A DNA stretch of 64,000 bases, taken from positions 1,860,001-1,924,000 of the forward strand of contig NZ_JAFBCN010000001.1 of the NCBI RefSeq assembly GCF_016907755.1, read 5' to 3'. The translations under genes were made by a program, and so were the position numbers. Each line of letters opens with the position of its first letter. Within the stretch, counting starts at the first letter, position 1. The notes under the pieces are model-generated. The model had not been told where the DNA came from, did no database searches, and worked only from the letters and a program-made list of their open reading frames with translations. Positions 16,421-24,152 of this stretch are shown here, in pieces. Source of the DNA: Cellulosimicrobium cellulans. GTDB taxonomy: Bacteria > Actinomycetota > Actinomycetes > Actinomycetales > Cellulomonadaceae.

Positions 16421-18475
16421 ATGTCCACGCCACCGGTCTCACGTCCGCCGTCCCTGCGCACCGCCGACGAGATCCTCGACGCGCTCGACCCCGACCAGCG
16501 CGACGTCGCGGTCGCGCTGCGCGGCCCGGTGTGCGTGCTCGCGGGTGCCGGGACGGGCAAGACGCGCGCCATCACGCACCGCATCGCCTACGGCGTCCGC
16601 ACCGGCGTGTACGCGCCGACGAGCGTGCTGGCCGTGACGTTCACCGCGCGGGCCGCGGGGGAGATGCGCACGCGCCTGCGCGAGCTCGGTGCGACGGGCG
16701 TCCAGGCGCGGACGTTCCACGCCGCGGCGCTGCGTCAGCTCGGCTACTTCTGGCCCAAGGTCGTCGGCGGCGCGCCGCCGCGCATCCTCGAGCACAAGGC
16801 CCCGGTCATCGCCGAGTCGGCGCGCCGCCTCGGGGTCGGCGTCGACCGCGTCGCGGTGCGCGACCTGTCGTCCGAGGTCGAGTGGGCCAAGGTCTCGCTC
16901 GTCACCGCGGACGACTACGTCCGGGCGTGCGAGGCGATCGACCGCGAGCCTCCTGCCGGCTACGACCACCAGACGGTCGCGCGCCTCATCACGGCCTACG
17001 AGGACGTGAAGACCGAGAGGTCGGTCATCGACTTCGAGGACGTGCTCCTCATGCTGGGCGACATGCTCTCGACGCAGGGCGGGGTCGCGGACGAGGTCCG
17101 GCGCCAGTACCGGCACTTCGTGGTCGACGAGTACCAGGACGTCTCGCCGCTGCAGCAGTTCGTCCTCGACCAGTGGCTCGGGGGGCGCGAGGAGCTGTGC
17201 GTCGTCGGGGACCCGTCGCAGACGATCTACTCGTTCACGGGCGCGACGCCGCACCACCTCCTCACGTTCTCGCGCACGCACCCGGACGCCCAGGTCATCC
17301 GGCTCGTGCGCGACTACCGCTCGACGCCGCAGGTCGTGAACCTCGCCAACCAGCTCCTCGCGCGCGCCGGGCGCGCGGGCGGGGCGCACCAGGCGCTCGA
17401 GCTCGTCGCCCAGCGGCCCGCGGGACCGCCGGTCGCGTTCACCGCGTACGACGACGACGAGGCGGAGGCCACGGGCATCGCCCAGCGGATCGCGCGGCTC
17501 CTCGCGGCGGGGACGCGCGCGAGCGAGATCGCGGTCCTGTACCGGACCAACGCGCAGTCGGAGGCGTTCGAGTCGGCGCTCGCCGACGCGGGCATCGGCT
17601 ACCTCGTCCGGGGCGGCGAGCGCTTCTTCCAGCGCAAGGAGGTGCGCGACGCGATCGTGCTCCTGCGCGGCGCCGCCCGGTCTGCGGACTCGGAGGTCGC
17701 GATGCCCGAGACGGTGCGCGACGTGCTCGCCGCCGCCGGGTGGGCTCCGGCGCCTCCCGCCGCGCGGGGTGCGGCGCGTGAGCGGTGGGAGTCCACGCAG
17801 GCGCTCGTCGCGCTCGCCGACGACGTCGCGGCGCTCGCGCAGGAGGCTGACGGACCGGCCCCGACGGTCGCGACGTTCGTGGCCGAGCTCGACGAGCGCG
17901 CCGCCGCGCAGCACGCACCGACCGTGGAGGGCGTGACGCTCGCGTCGCTGCACGCGGCCAAGGGCCTCGAGTGGGACGCGGTGTTCCTCGCCGGCGTGAG
18001 CGAGGGCCTCATGCCGATCTCGCTCGCGGAGACGGACGAGGCGATCGCGGAGGAGCGGCGGCTGCTCTACGTGGGCATCACGCGCGCCCGCGAGCACCTC
18101 GAGCTGTCGTTCGCGCGGTCACGCAACCCGGGCGGTCGTGCGACACGGCGCCGGACCCGGTTCCTCGACGGGCTGTGGCCGGACGAGCCGGGCGCGCACG
18201 GGACGCGCCGTCCGCGTGCCGGGCAGGCGAAGCTGCGGCTCACGGGGGAGTACGACCGCGAGCTGTTCGAGAGCCTGCGCGAGTGGCGGCGCCAGGTCGC
18301 GCAGGAGACGGACAAGCCGGCGTTCACGGTGCTCGTGGACACGGCGCTCGCGGCGATCGCGGAGTCCCGACCCACCAGCACGGCCGCGCTGGCCCGCATC
18401 AACGGGCTCGGGCCCGCGAAGATCGAGCGGTACGGCGCCGCGATCCTGGAGATCGTGGGCCGCGCGGAGCGGTGA
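16421..18475 (+). CDS. uvrD2: UvrD2-type DNA helicase with HRDC domain
   Basis: A 684-residue superfamily 1A 3'-5' DNA helicase. Walker A AGAGTGKT is at residues 41-48, then VTFTARAAGEMRTRL, VVDEYQDVSPLQQ near 235, GDPSQTIYSFTGA, LHAAKGLEWDAVFLAGVSEG and YVGITRAREHLEL. The last ~70 residues (YDRELFESLREWRRQVAQE ... INGLGPAKIERYG) are an HRDC domain. The tetracysteine module that joins helicase and HRDC in mycobacterial UvrD2 is absent: the linker from the last motor motif to the HRDC has no cysteine. The start ATG 16421 follows GGGTG directly, and GTG 16418 is an alternative. It matches Rv3198c in position. Confidence 0.9.
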   Translation: MSTPPVSRPPSLRTADEILDALDPDQRDVAVALRGPVCVLAGAGTGKTRAITHRIAYGVRTGVYAPTSVLAVTFTARAAGEMRTRLRELGATGVQARTFHAAALRQLGYFWPKVVGGAPPRILEHKAPVIAESARRLGVGVDRVAVRDLSSEVEWAKVSLVTADDYVRACEAIDREPPAGYDHQTVARLITAYEDVKTERSVIDFEDVLLMLGDMLSTQGGVADEVRRQYRHFVVDEYQDVSPLQQFVLDQWLGGREELCVVGDPSQTIYSFTGATPHHLLTFSRTHPDAQVIRLVRDYRSTPQVVNLANQLLARAGRAGGAHQALELVAQRPAGPPVAFTAYDDDEAEATGIAQRIARLLAAGTRASEIAVLYRTNAQSEAFESALADAGIGYLVRGGERFFQRKEVRDAIVLLRGAARSADSEVAMPETVRDVLAAAGWAPAPPAARGAARERWESTQALVALADDVAALAQEADGPAPTVATFVAELDERAAAQHAPTVEGVTLASLHAAKGLEWDAVFLAGVSEGLMPISLAETDEAIAEERRLLYVGITRAREHLELSFARSRNPGGRATRRRTRFLDGLWPDEPGAHGTRRPRAGQAKLRLTGEYDRELFESLREWRRQVAQETDKPAFTVLVDTALAAIAESRPTSTAALARINGLGPAKIERYGAAILEIVGRAER

Positions 18476-18533
18476 CGACGAGCCGTTCCGGGGCCGCGAG
18501 GAGGGCCGGCGAAACTCGTCGAAGAAATTCTCG

Positions 18534-18571
18534 TAAATAAGTTGTGCGTCCTGCGACGCGCGACATATGGT
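18534..18571 (+). promoter_or_regulatory. Predicted whiB7 promoter with AT-rich box
   Basis: TAAATAA (18534-18540) lies directly before a -35 hexamer TTGTGC (18542-18547). After an 18-bp spacer comes the -10 TATGGT (18566-18571). An AT-rich block immediately upstream of -35 is the known WhiB7-dependent promoter arrangement, so autoactivation is likely. It is a rare AT-rich stretch in this region. Confidence 0.65.
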
Positions 18572-18641
18572 CGACGAGTCCTGATGGAGAGGGGCGCGCC
18601 GGGAGGCGGGCCTCGAACGGAGAGAGGGGGTGGGAAAGCTG

Positions 18642-18797
18642 ATGAAGAACCAGATCGCCATGGCGAACCTGCTGGATAACGCGTCCGTCTACACGGGCAC
18701 GCCAGGAGGACTCCGTCCGCGTGCCATCGCGCACCGCGGCGGCACCTTCGTCACCCGCCCCGCTCCCGACTCCGCCTCCAGGACGCGTCTGGTCTGA
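18642..18797 (+). CDS. Upstream ORF (leader peptide) of whiB7
   Basis: A 51-codon ORF in the long leader between the predicted promoter and whiB7. It starts at ATG 18642 after a purine-rich stretch (GGAGAGAGGGGG) and encodes a peptide beginning MKNQIAMANLLDNASVY. The rest is basic (LRPRAIAHRGG, SRTRLV) and the stop is at 18795. In mycobacteria and streptomycetes whiB7 is controlled by attenuation in which ribosome stalling on a uORF lets transcription continue. Position and size fit that role. Whether it is translated is not shown by sequence alone. Confidence 0.6.
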   Translation: MKNQIAMANLLDNASVYTGTPGGLRPRAIAHRGGTFVTRPAPDSASRTRLV

Positions 18798-18883
18798 CCG
18801 ACCAGAACCTTCCAGGCCGCGGAGTCCGTCTCGGACCCGTGGCCTTCGTGTTCTCCAGAGCACGTCTGCCGATGAGGATCACC

Positions 18884-18914
18884 GGTCTCTCCCGTCTTTC
18901 CTGAGACGGGGACC
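18884..18914 (+). terminator. Hairpin in whiB7 leader, candidate attenuator
   Basis: The stem pairs GGTC..CCCGTCT with AGACGGGGACC, with a small bulge. It lies 87 bases after the uORF stop and 65 bases before whiB7. There is no T-run, so intrinsic termination is uncertain. A second short stem (GTCCG/CGGAC) lies closer to the uORF and could compete with it. Confidence 0.45.
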
Positions 18915-18978
18915 GCTGTCCTCGGGGTCCTGTGACGACGACGTTCACACCCACGACAGGACATCACTGGAGGACATC

Positions 18979-19416
18979 GTGCGGCTCACCGCGCTGCTCG
19001 ACAACATCACTGCCCAGGGCGGATCCGGCCCCTGGGTCCCCCACCAACCGCTGGCCACACCCCTCGGCGAGAAGGACTCCGCGGAGTTCGACCGTCTCCT
19101 CGCGGGTCTGCTGCCCTGCCGCACCAACGACCCGGAGCTCTGGTTCGCCGAGCGGTCCGCCGAGGTCGAGGAGGCCAAGGCCCTGTGCCGGACGTGCCCC
19201 CTCGTCGAGGGCTGCCTCGCCGGCGCGATCGAGCGTCGCGAGCCCTGGGGCGTCTGGGGCGGCGAGGTCTTCGTGGACGGCGCCGTCGTCGCGCGCAAGC
19301 GCGGCCGCGGCCGTCCGAGCAAGGCCGAGGTGCTCGCCCGCGAGGCCGAGCGCCAGGCGCAGGAGGCGTCGCGCGCCGAGGCCGAGGCGTCAGTCGGCGC
19401 CTCGACGGCGGCCTGA
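18979..19416 (+). CDS. whiB7: WhiB7-type iron-sulfur transcription regulator
   Basis: A 145-residue WhiB protein. The four Fe-S cysteines are C47, C70, C73 and C79 (LLPCRTND; CRTCPLVEGC). The sigma-factor-contact motif EPWGVWGGE follows at residues ~88-96. The RGRGRPSK AT-hook at 108-115 is specific to WhiB7, which activates intrinsic antibiotic-resistance genes at promoters with an AT-rich box. The start GTG 18979 has GGAGG five bases upstream. Its leader (18476-18978, 503 bp) carries the promoter, uORF and hairpin described separately. The gene follows uvrD2, as Rv3197A follows this block in mycobacteria. Its last 27 bp overlap the convergent ThiF-like gene. Confidence 0.9.
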   Translation: MRLTALLDNITAQGGSGPWVPHQPLATPLGEKDSAEFDRLLAGLLPCRTNDPELWFAERSAEVEEAKALCRTCPLVEGCLAGAIERREPWGVWGGEVFVDGAVVARKRGRGRPSKAEVLAREAERQAQEASRAEAEASVGASTAA

Positions 19417-20514
19417 CATGGTGAGCGGCGCTCCGTCCGGGGGCGTGCGCGCCAGCTCGTCGCACCCGCAGCGCGGGTGGCGACCTGTCTCGCGCAGCCG
19501 CGGCACCGCATCGGGAGCAGGAATCTCGATGCAGGCCGTGGCTGCGCGGGGCACGAGCCCGTCCAGGGCTGCCAGGACCTGACCGAGCGCGACCGCGGCA
19601 GCCGACGCCGCGAGCGACGACTCCTCGCCTGCACGCACGCCACGTTCGCGCAGCTGCCGTGCGAGCTGGGGCCAGCACGGGTCGGCGTCCGCGTGGTGCA
19701 GGTCCACGCACGTCAGGCACGGGTCGAGGCCCGGCCGGACGAACGGTCCGACGACGACGTCGGCCTCGCGCACCACGACCGACAGGTGCGCCACCCCCTC
19801 TCCCACGAGCCTCGCGACCCGTTCCGGGTCCGCCGCGCCGTGCTCGACCACGACGACGACGTCCGGAGGCCGACCCGGCGCTCGCGTCGCCGCGGACGCG
19901 TCCGCCGGCGGGCGTGCGTCCCCACCCGCGGCGATGACGACCCCGGGCGCCACCTCCTCGACGAGCCGCCGCACCGCGGTCTCGCGGGACGCCCCGACGT
20001 CGCGCAGCCGGTACGCGCCCACCCCGACGTCGGTGGCGAGGACCGTGCCGTGGTCCTTCAGGGCGATCGTGCCCACGCCGGCTGTCGCGAGGTGCACGGC
20101 GAGCGCGGCCCCGACCCGGCCCAGCCCGACGACGGCGACGGTCGCCCGGGCGCGGGCCGCGAGGACACGGTGCCCGGCTCCGTCGGGCCGCAGGGCCGAG
20201 AGCACGCCCACGTCCGCCTCGCCGTTGCCCGGGGCGGGCGAGACGGGGCGTCGCCGGCGGGCGGGGACGAGCAGGTGCGCCTCCTCGAGGAGCCGGACGA
20301 GCGCGGCCCGGCGGGCGGGCGCCGCGGGTGTCGCGGCCTCGCACCCGTCACCCCGCCGCGCCGACGGCGAGGCGAGCGCGTGCAGCCACTGCTCCTCGCC
20401 GGGCTCGAGCCCGGCGAGCCGGACCGACCACCGCGGGTCGGTGCCGACCTGCACCTCGCCCGGAGCGCGCCGCAGCAGCGGGGCCTCGGGTCGCAGCACG
20501 CGTCGTCGCTGCAC
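19390..20514 (-). CDS. ThiF/E1-like adenylyltransferase-fold protein
   Basis: A 374-residue protein. The central part is a Rossmann-like E1/ThiF domain (ATVAVVGLGRVGAALAVHLATAGVGTIALKD). Zinc-type cysteines occur at CLTC and CGC (DPCLTCVDLHHADAD ... HPRCGCDEL). The N-terminal ~100 residues (VQVGTDPRWSVRLAGLEPGEEQWLHAL) resemble the leader-recognition region of Ocin-ThiF proteins in thiazole/oxazole peptide clusters, but no YcaO, dehydrogenase or precursor peptide is near. The nucleotide loop reads GLGRVG, and the catalytic Arg/Lys set of true E1 enzymes is not obvious, so enzymatic activity is uncertain. The start is GTG 20514. The 3' end overlaps whiB7 by 27 bp on the opposite strand. Confidence 0.7.
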   Translation of the reverse strand: MQRRRVLRPEAPLLRRAPGEVQVGTDPRWSVRLAGLEPGEEQWLHALASPSARRGDGCEAATPAAPARRAALVRLLEEAHLLVPARRRRPVSPAPGNGEADVGVLSALRPDGAGHRVLAARARATVAVVGLGRVGAALAVHLATAGVGTIALKDHGTVLATDVGVGAYRLRDVGASRETAVRRLVEEVAPGVVIAAGGDARPPADASAATRAPGRPPDVVVVVEHGAADPERVARLVGEGVAHLSVVVREADVVVGPFVRPGLDPCLTCVDLHHADADPCWPQLARQLRERGVRAGEESSLAASAAAVALGQVLAALDGLVPRAATACIEIPAPDAVPRLRETGRHPRCGCDELARTPPDGAPLTMSGRRRGAD

Positions 20515-20737
20515 GTGTCCTCCGCGGGTCGTGGGGCGGGCGGCGCGTTCGGCCGACCGCGGTCAGCGTGGCACGGCGTCGACCTCCGGTCGGAGTTGTC
20601 CACAGGCAGACCTCGACGGCAGTTCGAGGGGGGTTCCTTGACCCGGAGCACAGCCTGTCCGGTCGTCCTCTCGACCGAACGTCGCGAGAAACCGCACCAC
20701 GCGGCGTGGGCCCCTGCCTTTTCGTGGCGAGAACCAC

Positions 20738-20743
20738 TACGGT
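20738..20743 (+). promoter_or_regulatory. -10 element TACGGT of a leaderless start
   Basis: TACGGT, then CTGAGC, then GTG 20750. The rest of the 235-bp gap back to the ThiF-like gene shows no gene. Confidence 0.55.
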
Positions 20744-20749
20744 CTGAGC

Positions 20750-21334
20750 GTGGTCCGGGAGACGATCGTGGAGGTTCGGCGCAGCCGCCGACGCAAGAGC
20801 ACGGTGAGCGCCTACCGCGACGGCGAGCGCACGATCGTCGCGATCCCGGCGCGGTTCACCCGCGCGCAGGAGCGCGAGTGGGTCCAGCGCATGCTCGACC
20901 GTCTGGCCGACTCCGAGCGTCGACGGCGCCCCTCCGACGACGAGCTCGAGCGTCGTGCCGTCGAGCTGTCCGAGAAGTACCTCGACGGCCGCGCGCACCC
21001 GACGAGCGTGCGCTGGTCCGGGAACCAGGACCGGCGGTGGGGGTCGTGCACCCTCATCGACGGGACGATCCGCATCTCGACCCGCGTGCGGGGGATGCCC
21101 CCGTGGGTGCTGGACTACGTGCTGCTGCACGAGCTCGCGCACCTGCTCCACGCCGGCCACGGCCCGGGGTTCTGGAAGCTGCTCGAGTCGTACCCGCGGA
21201 CGGACCGGGCACGCGGCTTCCTGGAGGGCTTCTCGTTCGCGCGGGACGCGGAGCTCGAGCCCGACGGCGACGAGCCCGGCGCCCCCGTTGAGGACGCCGG
21301 GCTCGCGGCAGAGCGGTCGACAGGCGCCCCCTGA
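20750..21334 (+). CDS. YgjP/SprT-like zinc metallopeptidase (M48-type)
   Basis: A 194-residue cytoplasmic protein. The signature is RWGSCTLIDGTIRIS followed by YVLLHELAHLLHAGHGPGFWKLL, giving the zinc ligands of HExxH plus a downstream His. N-terminal VEVRRSRRRKSTVSAYRDGE is also typical of the YgjP-like (DUF45) family. No signal peptide is present. The biological substrate is unknown; related enzymes are implicated in protein or DNA-protein crosslink processing, but this should not be assumed here. The start GTG 20750 is supported by TACGGT six bases upstream. Confidence 0.83.
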   Translation: MVRETIVEVRRSRRRKSTVSAYRDGERTIVAIPARFTRAQEREWVQRMLDRLADSERRRRPSDDELERRAVELSEKYLDGRAHPTSVRWSGNQDRRWGSCTLIDGTIRISTRVRGMPPWVLDYVLLHELAHLLHAGHGPGFWKLLESYPRTDRARGFLEGFSFARDAELEPDGDEPGAPVEDAGLAAERSTGAP

Positions 21335-21351
21335 CGGGCGGCGCCGGAGGC

Positions 21352-22899
21352 TCAGCGCGTGGTGCCTCCGCCGTCGGTCGGCCCGTCGTCGGTCGCGTCG
21401 TCCGTCGTCGCGTCGTCCGCCGTCCCGGTCGAAGAGTCGGCGCCGCCCGTCCCGTCGGCGGCGCGGAAGATCTCCTCCAGCGCGCGGTCGACGTCGGCCT
21501 CCTCGATGCGGGTCACGGCCCGCCGGCTCTCGTAGCCCGCGGGGTCGTCGAGGTCCGTCGCGTCCGGGAGGAGGTCGGGGTGGTCCCAGACGCCGTCGCG
21601 TGCACTCGATCCGGACTGCGCGGCGATGAGCGCCCACAGCGCCGCCGCGTCGCGTGAGCGCCGGGGCCGCAGCTCCAGGCCGACGAGGGTCGCGAAGGTG
21701 TGCTCGGCGGGGCCGCCCGCCGCGCGCCGGCGCCGGAGCATCTCGCGGAGCGGGACGGCGTGCGGTAGGTGGGGGAGGGCGGCGGCTGCCGTCACCTCGT
21801 CCACCCAGCCCTCGACGAGCGCGAGCGTCGTCTCGAGCCGCAGGAGCGTCGCCTGCTGCTCGGGGGTGTTCTGGAGCCCGAAGACGCCGCCGGACAGGGC
21901 GCGCTGGAGCGCGTCCGTGTCGGTGAGGTCGACGTCGGAGAGCTGCGACTCGAGCGCCGACAGGTCGATGGTGATGCCGCGCGCGTACGCGTCGACCAGG
22001 CTGCGCAGGTGGCCGCGGAGCCACGAGACGTGCGTGAAGAGGCGCGCGTGGGCCGCCTCGCGGAGCGCGAGGAACAGGCGGACCTCGTCGGCGGGGGCGT
22101 CCAGCCCCTCGGCGAACGCCTCGACGTTCGTGGGCAGGAGGACCGTCCCGGGCTGGTCGAGCAGCGGCAGCCCGACGTCGGTGGCGCCGAAGACCTCGCG
22201 CGAGAGCGTGCCCGCCGCCTGGCCCACCTGCATGCCGAAGACGGCCGAGCCGAGACGCTGCATGAGCGCCGCGGGGTCGCCCGGCAGCCCGAGCGCCCCG
22301 GCGGGGAGCCCGGGCACCTGGCCCGGGAGGGTGAACCCGACCCCGGGCAGCGCCGACGGGTCGTCGCCGAGGCCCTCCGGGAGCTGGTCGCGCAGGACCG
22401 TCGCGAGCGCGTCGGCGACGGAGGCCGCGACGGGGGCGACGAGCTCGTTCCACGCCGGGAGCGTGTGCTCGACCCACTCGGAGCGGCTCCACGCCTGGGC
22501 GCGCCCGCCCGAGGGCGGGAGGTCGGTGACGGCGTCGAGCCACAGCTCGGCGACGGACAGCGACTCCGTCACGGCGCGCTGCTGCGCCGTCGTGACGGAG
22601 GGGTCGCCCTCGGCGACCGCGACCTGGCGCGCGACGTCGTGCGAGACGTCCGTGTTCACGGGGCCGTCGCTCGGCGTCGACAGCAGCCGCTGGACCTGCG
22701 CGAGGACGTGCTGGAAGAGCTGGGGGTCCGCCGCGCCCCCGGCGGCGAGCGCCTGGGGGTCGAGGCCGCGGGCACGGAGCTCGCGCAGCGCCTCGTCCGC
22801 GTCGGGTCCGAGCATCGAGCGGAGCAGCTCCTCGAACCGCGGGTCGAAGGGCGTGTCGTCGTCCGGTCCGGGCGTGCGGTCGGGGGGAAGGCTGCTCAT
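21352..22899 (-). CDS. DUF2342 putative zinc-dependent metalloprotease
   Basis: A 515-residue cytoplasmic protein of the DUF2342 family, sometimes called zinc-dependent metalloprotease or F420-associated protein. Helical N-terminal segments are followed by the family core LFLALREAAHARLFTHVSWLRGHL, whose Glu and His are the proposed metal ligands, and ITIDLSALESQL. The C-terminus is a disordered Asp/Thr-rich tail (ADDATTDDATDDGPTDGGG). The ATG start at 22899 is preceded by GAGGAG. It corresponds to Rv3195 and is divergent from the SDR gene. No activity is established for the family. Confidence 0.85.
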   Translation of the reverse strand: MSSLPPDRTPGPDDDTPFDPRFEELLRSMLGPDADEALRELRARGLDPQALAAGGAADPQLFQHVLAQVQRLLSTPSDGPVNTDVSHDVARQVAVAEGDPSVTTAQQRAVTESLSVAELWLDAVTDLPPSGGRAQAWSRSEWVEHTLPAWNELVAPVAASVADALATVLRDQLPEGLGDDPSALPGVGFTLPGQVPGLPAGALGLPGDPAALMQRLGSAVFGMQVGQAAGTLSREVFGATDVGLPLLDQPGTVLLPTNVEAFAEGLDAPADEVRLFLALREAAHARLFTHVSWLRGHLRSLVDAYARGITIDLSALESQLSDVDLTDTDALQRALSGGVFGLQNTPEQQATLLRLETTLALVEGWVDEVTAAAALPHLPHAVPLREMLRRRRAAGGPAEHTFATLVGLELRPRRSRDAAALWALIAAQSGSSARDGVWDHPDLLPDATDLDDPAGYESRRAVTRIEEADVDRALEEIFRAADGTGGADSSTGTADDATTDDATDDGPTDGGGTTR

Positions 22900-22968
22900 G
22901 GCGACTCCTCACGGTAGCGTCGGTGATCACCGTAACCACGATCGACCGCCGAGAACGGGGGCTGGGGC

Positions 22969-24063
22969 ATGTCCGAGGGCCGGGTTCGCTCACGGCGCAG
23001 CGACGCGGTCCCCGCCGGGGGCCGGCCCCCGGGCGTCCCGGGGGAGGCCCCCACGAGCGAGCCCGTCGTGCCGCCGGGCGACCCCGTCGTGGTCGTCGGC
23101 GTCGGCCAGGTCGCTGATGCGGTGCGTCACGGGCTGGCCGCCGCGGAAGCGTCGCCGGTGGACCCCGGCGGGTGGCCCGACGGCGCACGCCGGCTCGTCG
23201 TGGTCGCCCCGGCGGGGGAGTTCGGTGCGCCGCGGGCGAAGACCGACGCCGAGCAGCGCGCCCGGCTCGCGCTCCTCGGCCGCCGCGCGGGCGAGGCCGC
23301 GGTCGCAGCGGGGATCGAGCACGTCGTCGCGGTGACCTCTGCCGCGGTGCACGGGGCGACGCCGGGTCGCGCGGTGATCGACGACGACGACCCGGTCGCC
23401 GTCGACGACGGCCCCGGCTTCGCGGGGGACGTCGCCGCGTTCGAGGACGCGCTGCGCGAGGCGCTGGGCGGGGTGCCGCTCGGGCTCGTGCGGCCGACCG
23501 TCGTCGTCGGGCCGGGGATCGACACGCTCCTCACGCGGCACTTCGAGGCACCGCGCCTGCTCACGGTCCGCGGCGGGGAGCGCACGTGGCACCTCGTGCA
23601 CGTCGAGGACGTGGTCGCGGCGGTGCGGGTCGCGCTCGACCAGGGCCTCGTCGGTGGTCTCACGGCCGGTCCGCTGCGTGGCGGGCTGCCCGACGTGCTC
23701 GACTCCGAGACGGTGGCCGCAGCAGCCGGCCTGCGCACGGTCCAGCTCCCGCCCGCGACCGCGTTCGGCGCCGCCGAGCGGCTGCACCGGGTCGGGGTGC
23801 TGCCGTCACCGGCGGGCGACCTCGCGTTCGTCGTGCACCCGTGGTCGGTCTCGGCCGGGCGCCTGCACGACGCCGGGTGGTCTCCGACCTGGTCGGGTGC
23901 GGCGGCGCTGGAGGTGCTCCTCGCGGAGGTGCGCGGCCGGGTGGGCGTCGCGGGGCTGCGGTTCGGCGGCCGCGACGCGGCCGCCCTCGGCGCCGCGGGT
24001 GCGGCGGTCGCGGTCCTGGGGACCGCGGCGGTCTGGCGGCAGGCGCGGTCCCGTCGCCCGTGA
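22969..24063 (+). CDS. NAD-dependent epimerase/dehydratase-like (atypical SDR)
   Basis: A 364-residue protein with an extended-SDR layout. The dinucleotide loop is PVVVVGVGQVADAVRHGLAAAE after ~40 residues of disordered N-terminus. It continues with GIEHVVAVTSAAVHGATPG, LVRPTVVVGPGIDTLL and a substrate lobe containing HLVHVEDVVAAVRVAL. The catalytic YxxxK is not evident, so it may be a regulatory or atypical member. The C-terminus has an Ala/Val-rich hydrophobic stretch (AALGAAGAAVAVLGTAAVW), possibly a membrane tail. It starts at ATG 22969, divergent from the DUF2342 gene. Its substrate is unknown. Confidence 0.75.
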   Translation: MSEGRVRSRRSDAVPAGGRPPGVPGEAPTSEPVVPPGDPVVVVGVGQVADAVRHGLAAAEASPVDPGGWPDGARRLVVVAPAGEFGAPRAKTDAEQRARLALLGRRAGEAAVAAGIEHVVAVTSAAVHGATPGRAVIDDDDPVAVDDGPGFAGDVAAFEDALREALGGVPLGLVRPTVVVGPGIDTLLTRHFEAPRLLTVRGGERTWHLVHVEDVVAAVRVALDQGLVGGLTAGPLRGGLPDVLDSETVAAAAGLRTVQLPPATAFGAAERLHRVGVLPSPAGDLAFVVHPWSVSAGRLHDAGWSPTWSGAAALEVLLAEVRGRVGVAGLRFGGRDAAALGAAGAAVAVLGTAAVWRQARSRRP

Positions 24064-24152
24064 CGTCCGACGCGGTGCGCCGGTCGCGGGCGACCGCGGC
24101 GCGCGGGCGCCGTCGGCAGGGAGATCCCAGCATCCTCGGGGATGATGTCCCG

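Noticed and set aside
18884-18914. Certain Rho-independent terminator
   Set aside because: The stem is good but there is no T-run after it, so it is kept only as a candidate attenuator.
19390-20514. Thiazole/oxazole-modified peptide cluster
   Set aside because: Only a ThiF-like protein is present; no YcaO cyclodehydratase, dehydrogenase or precursor peptide is visible nearby.
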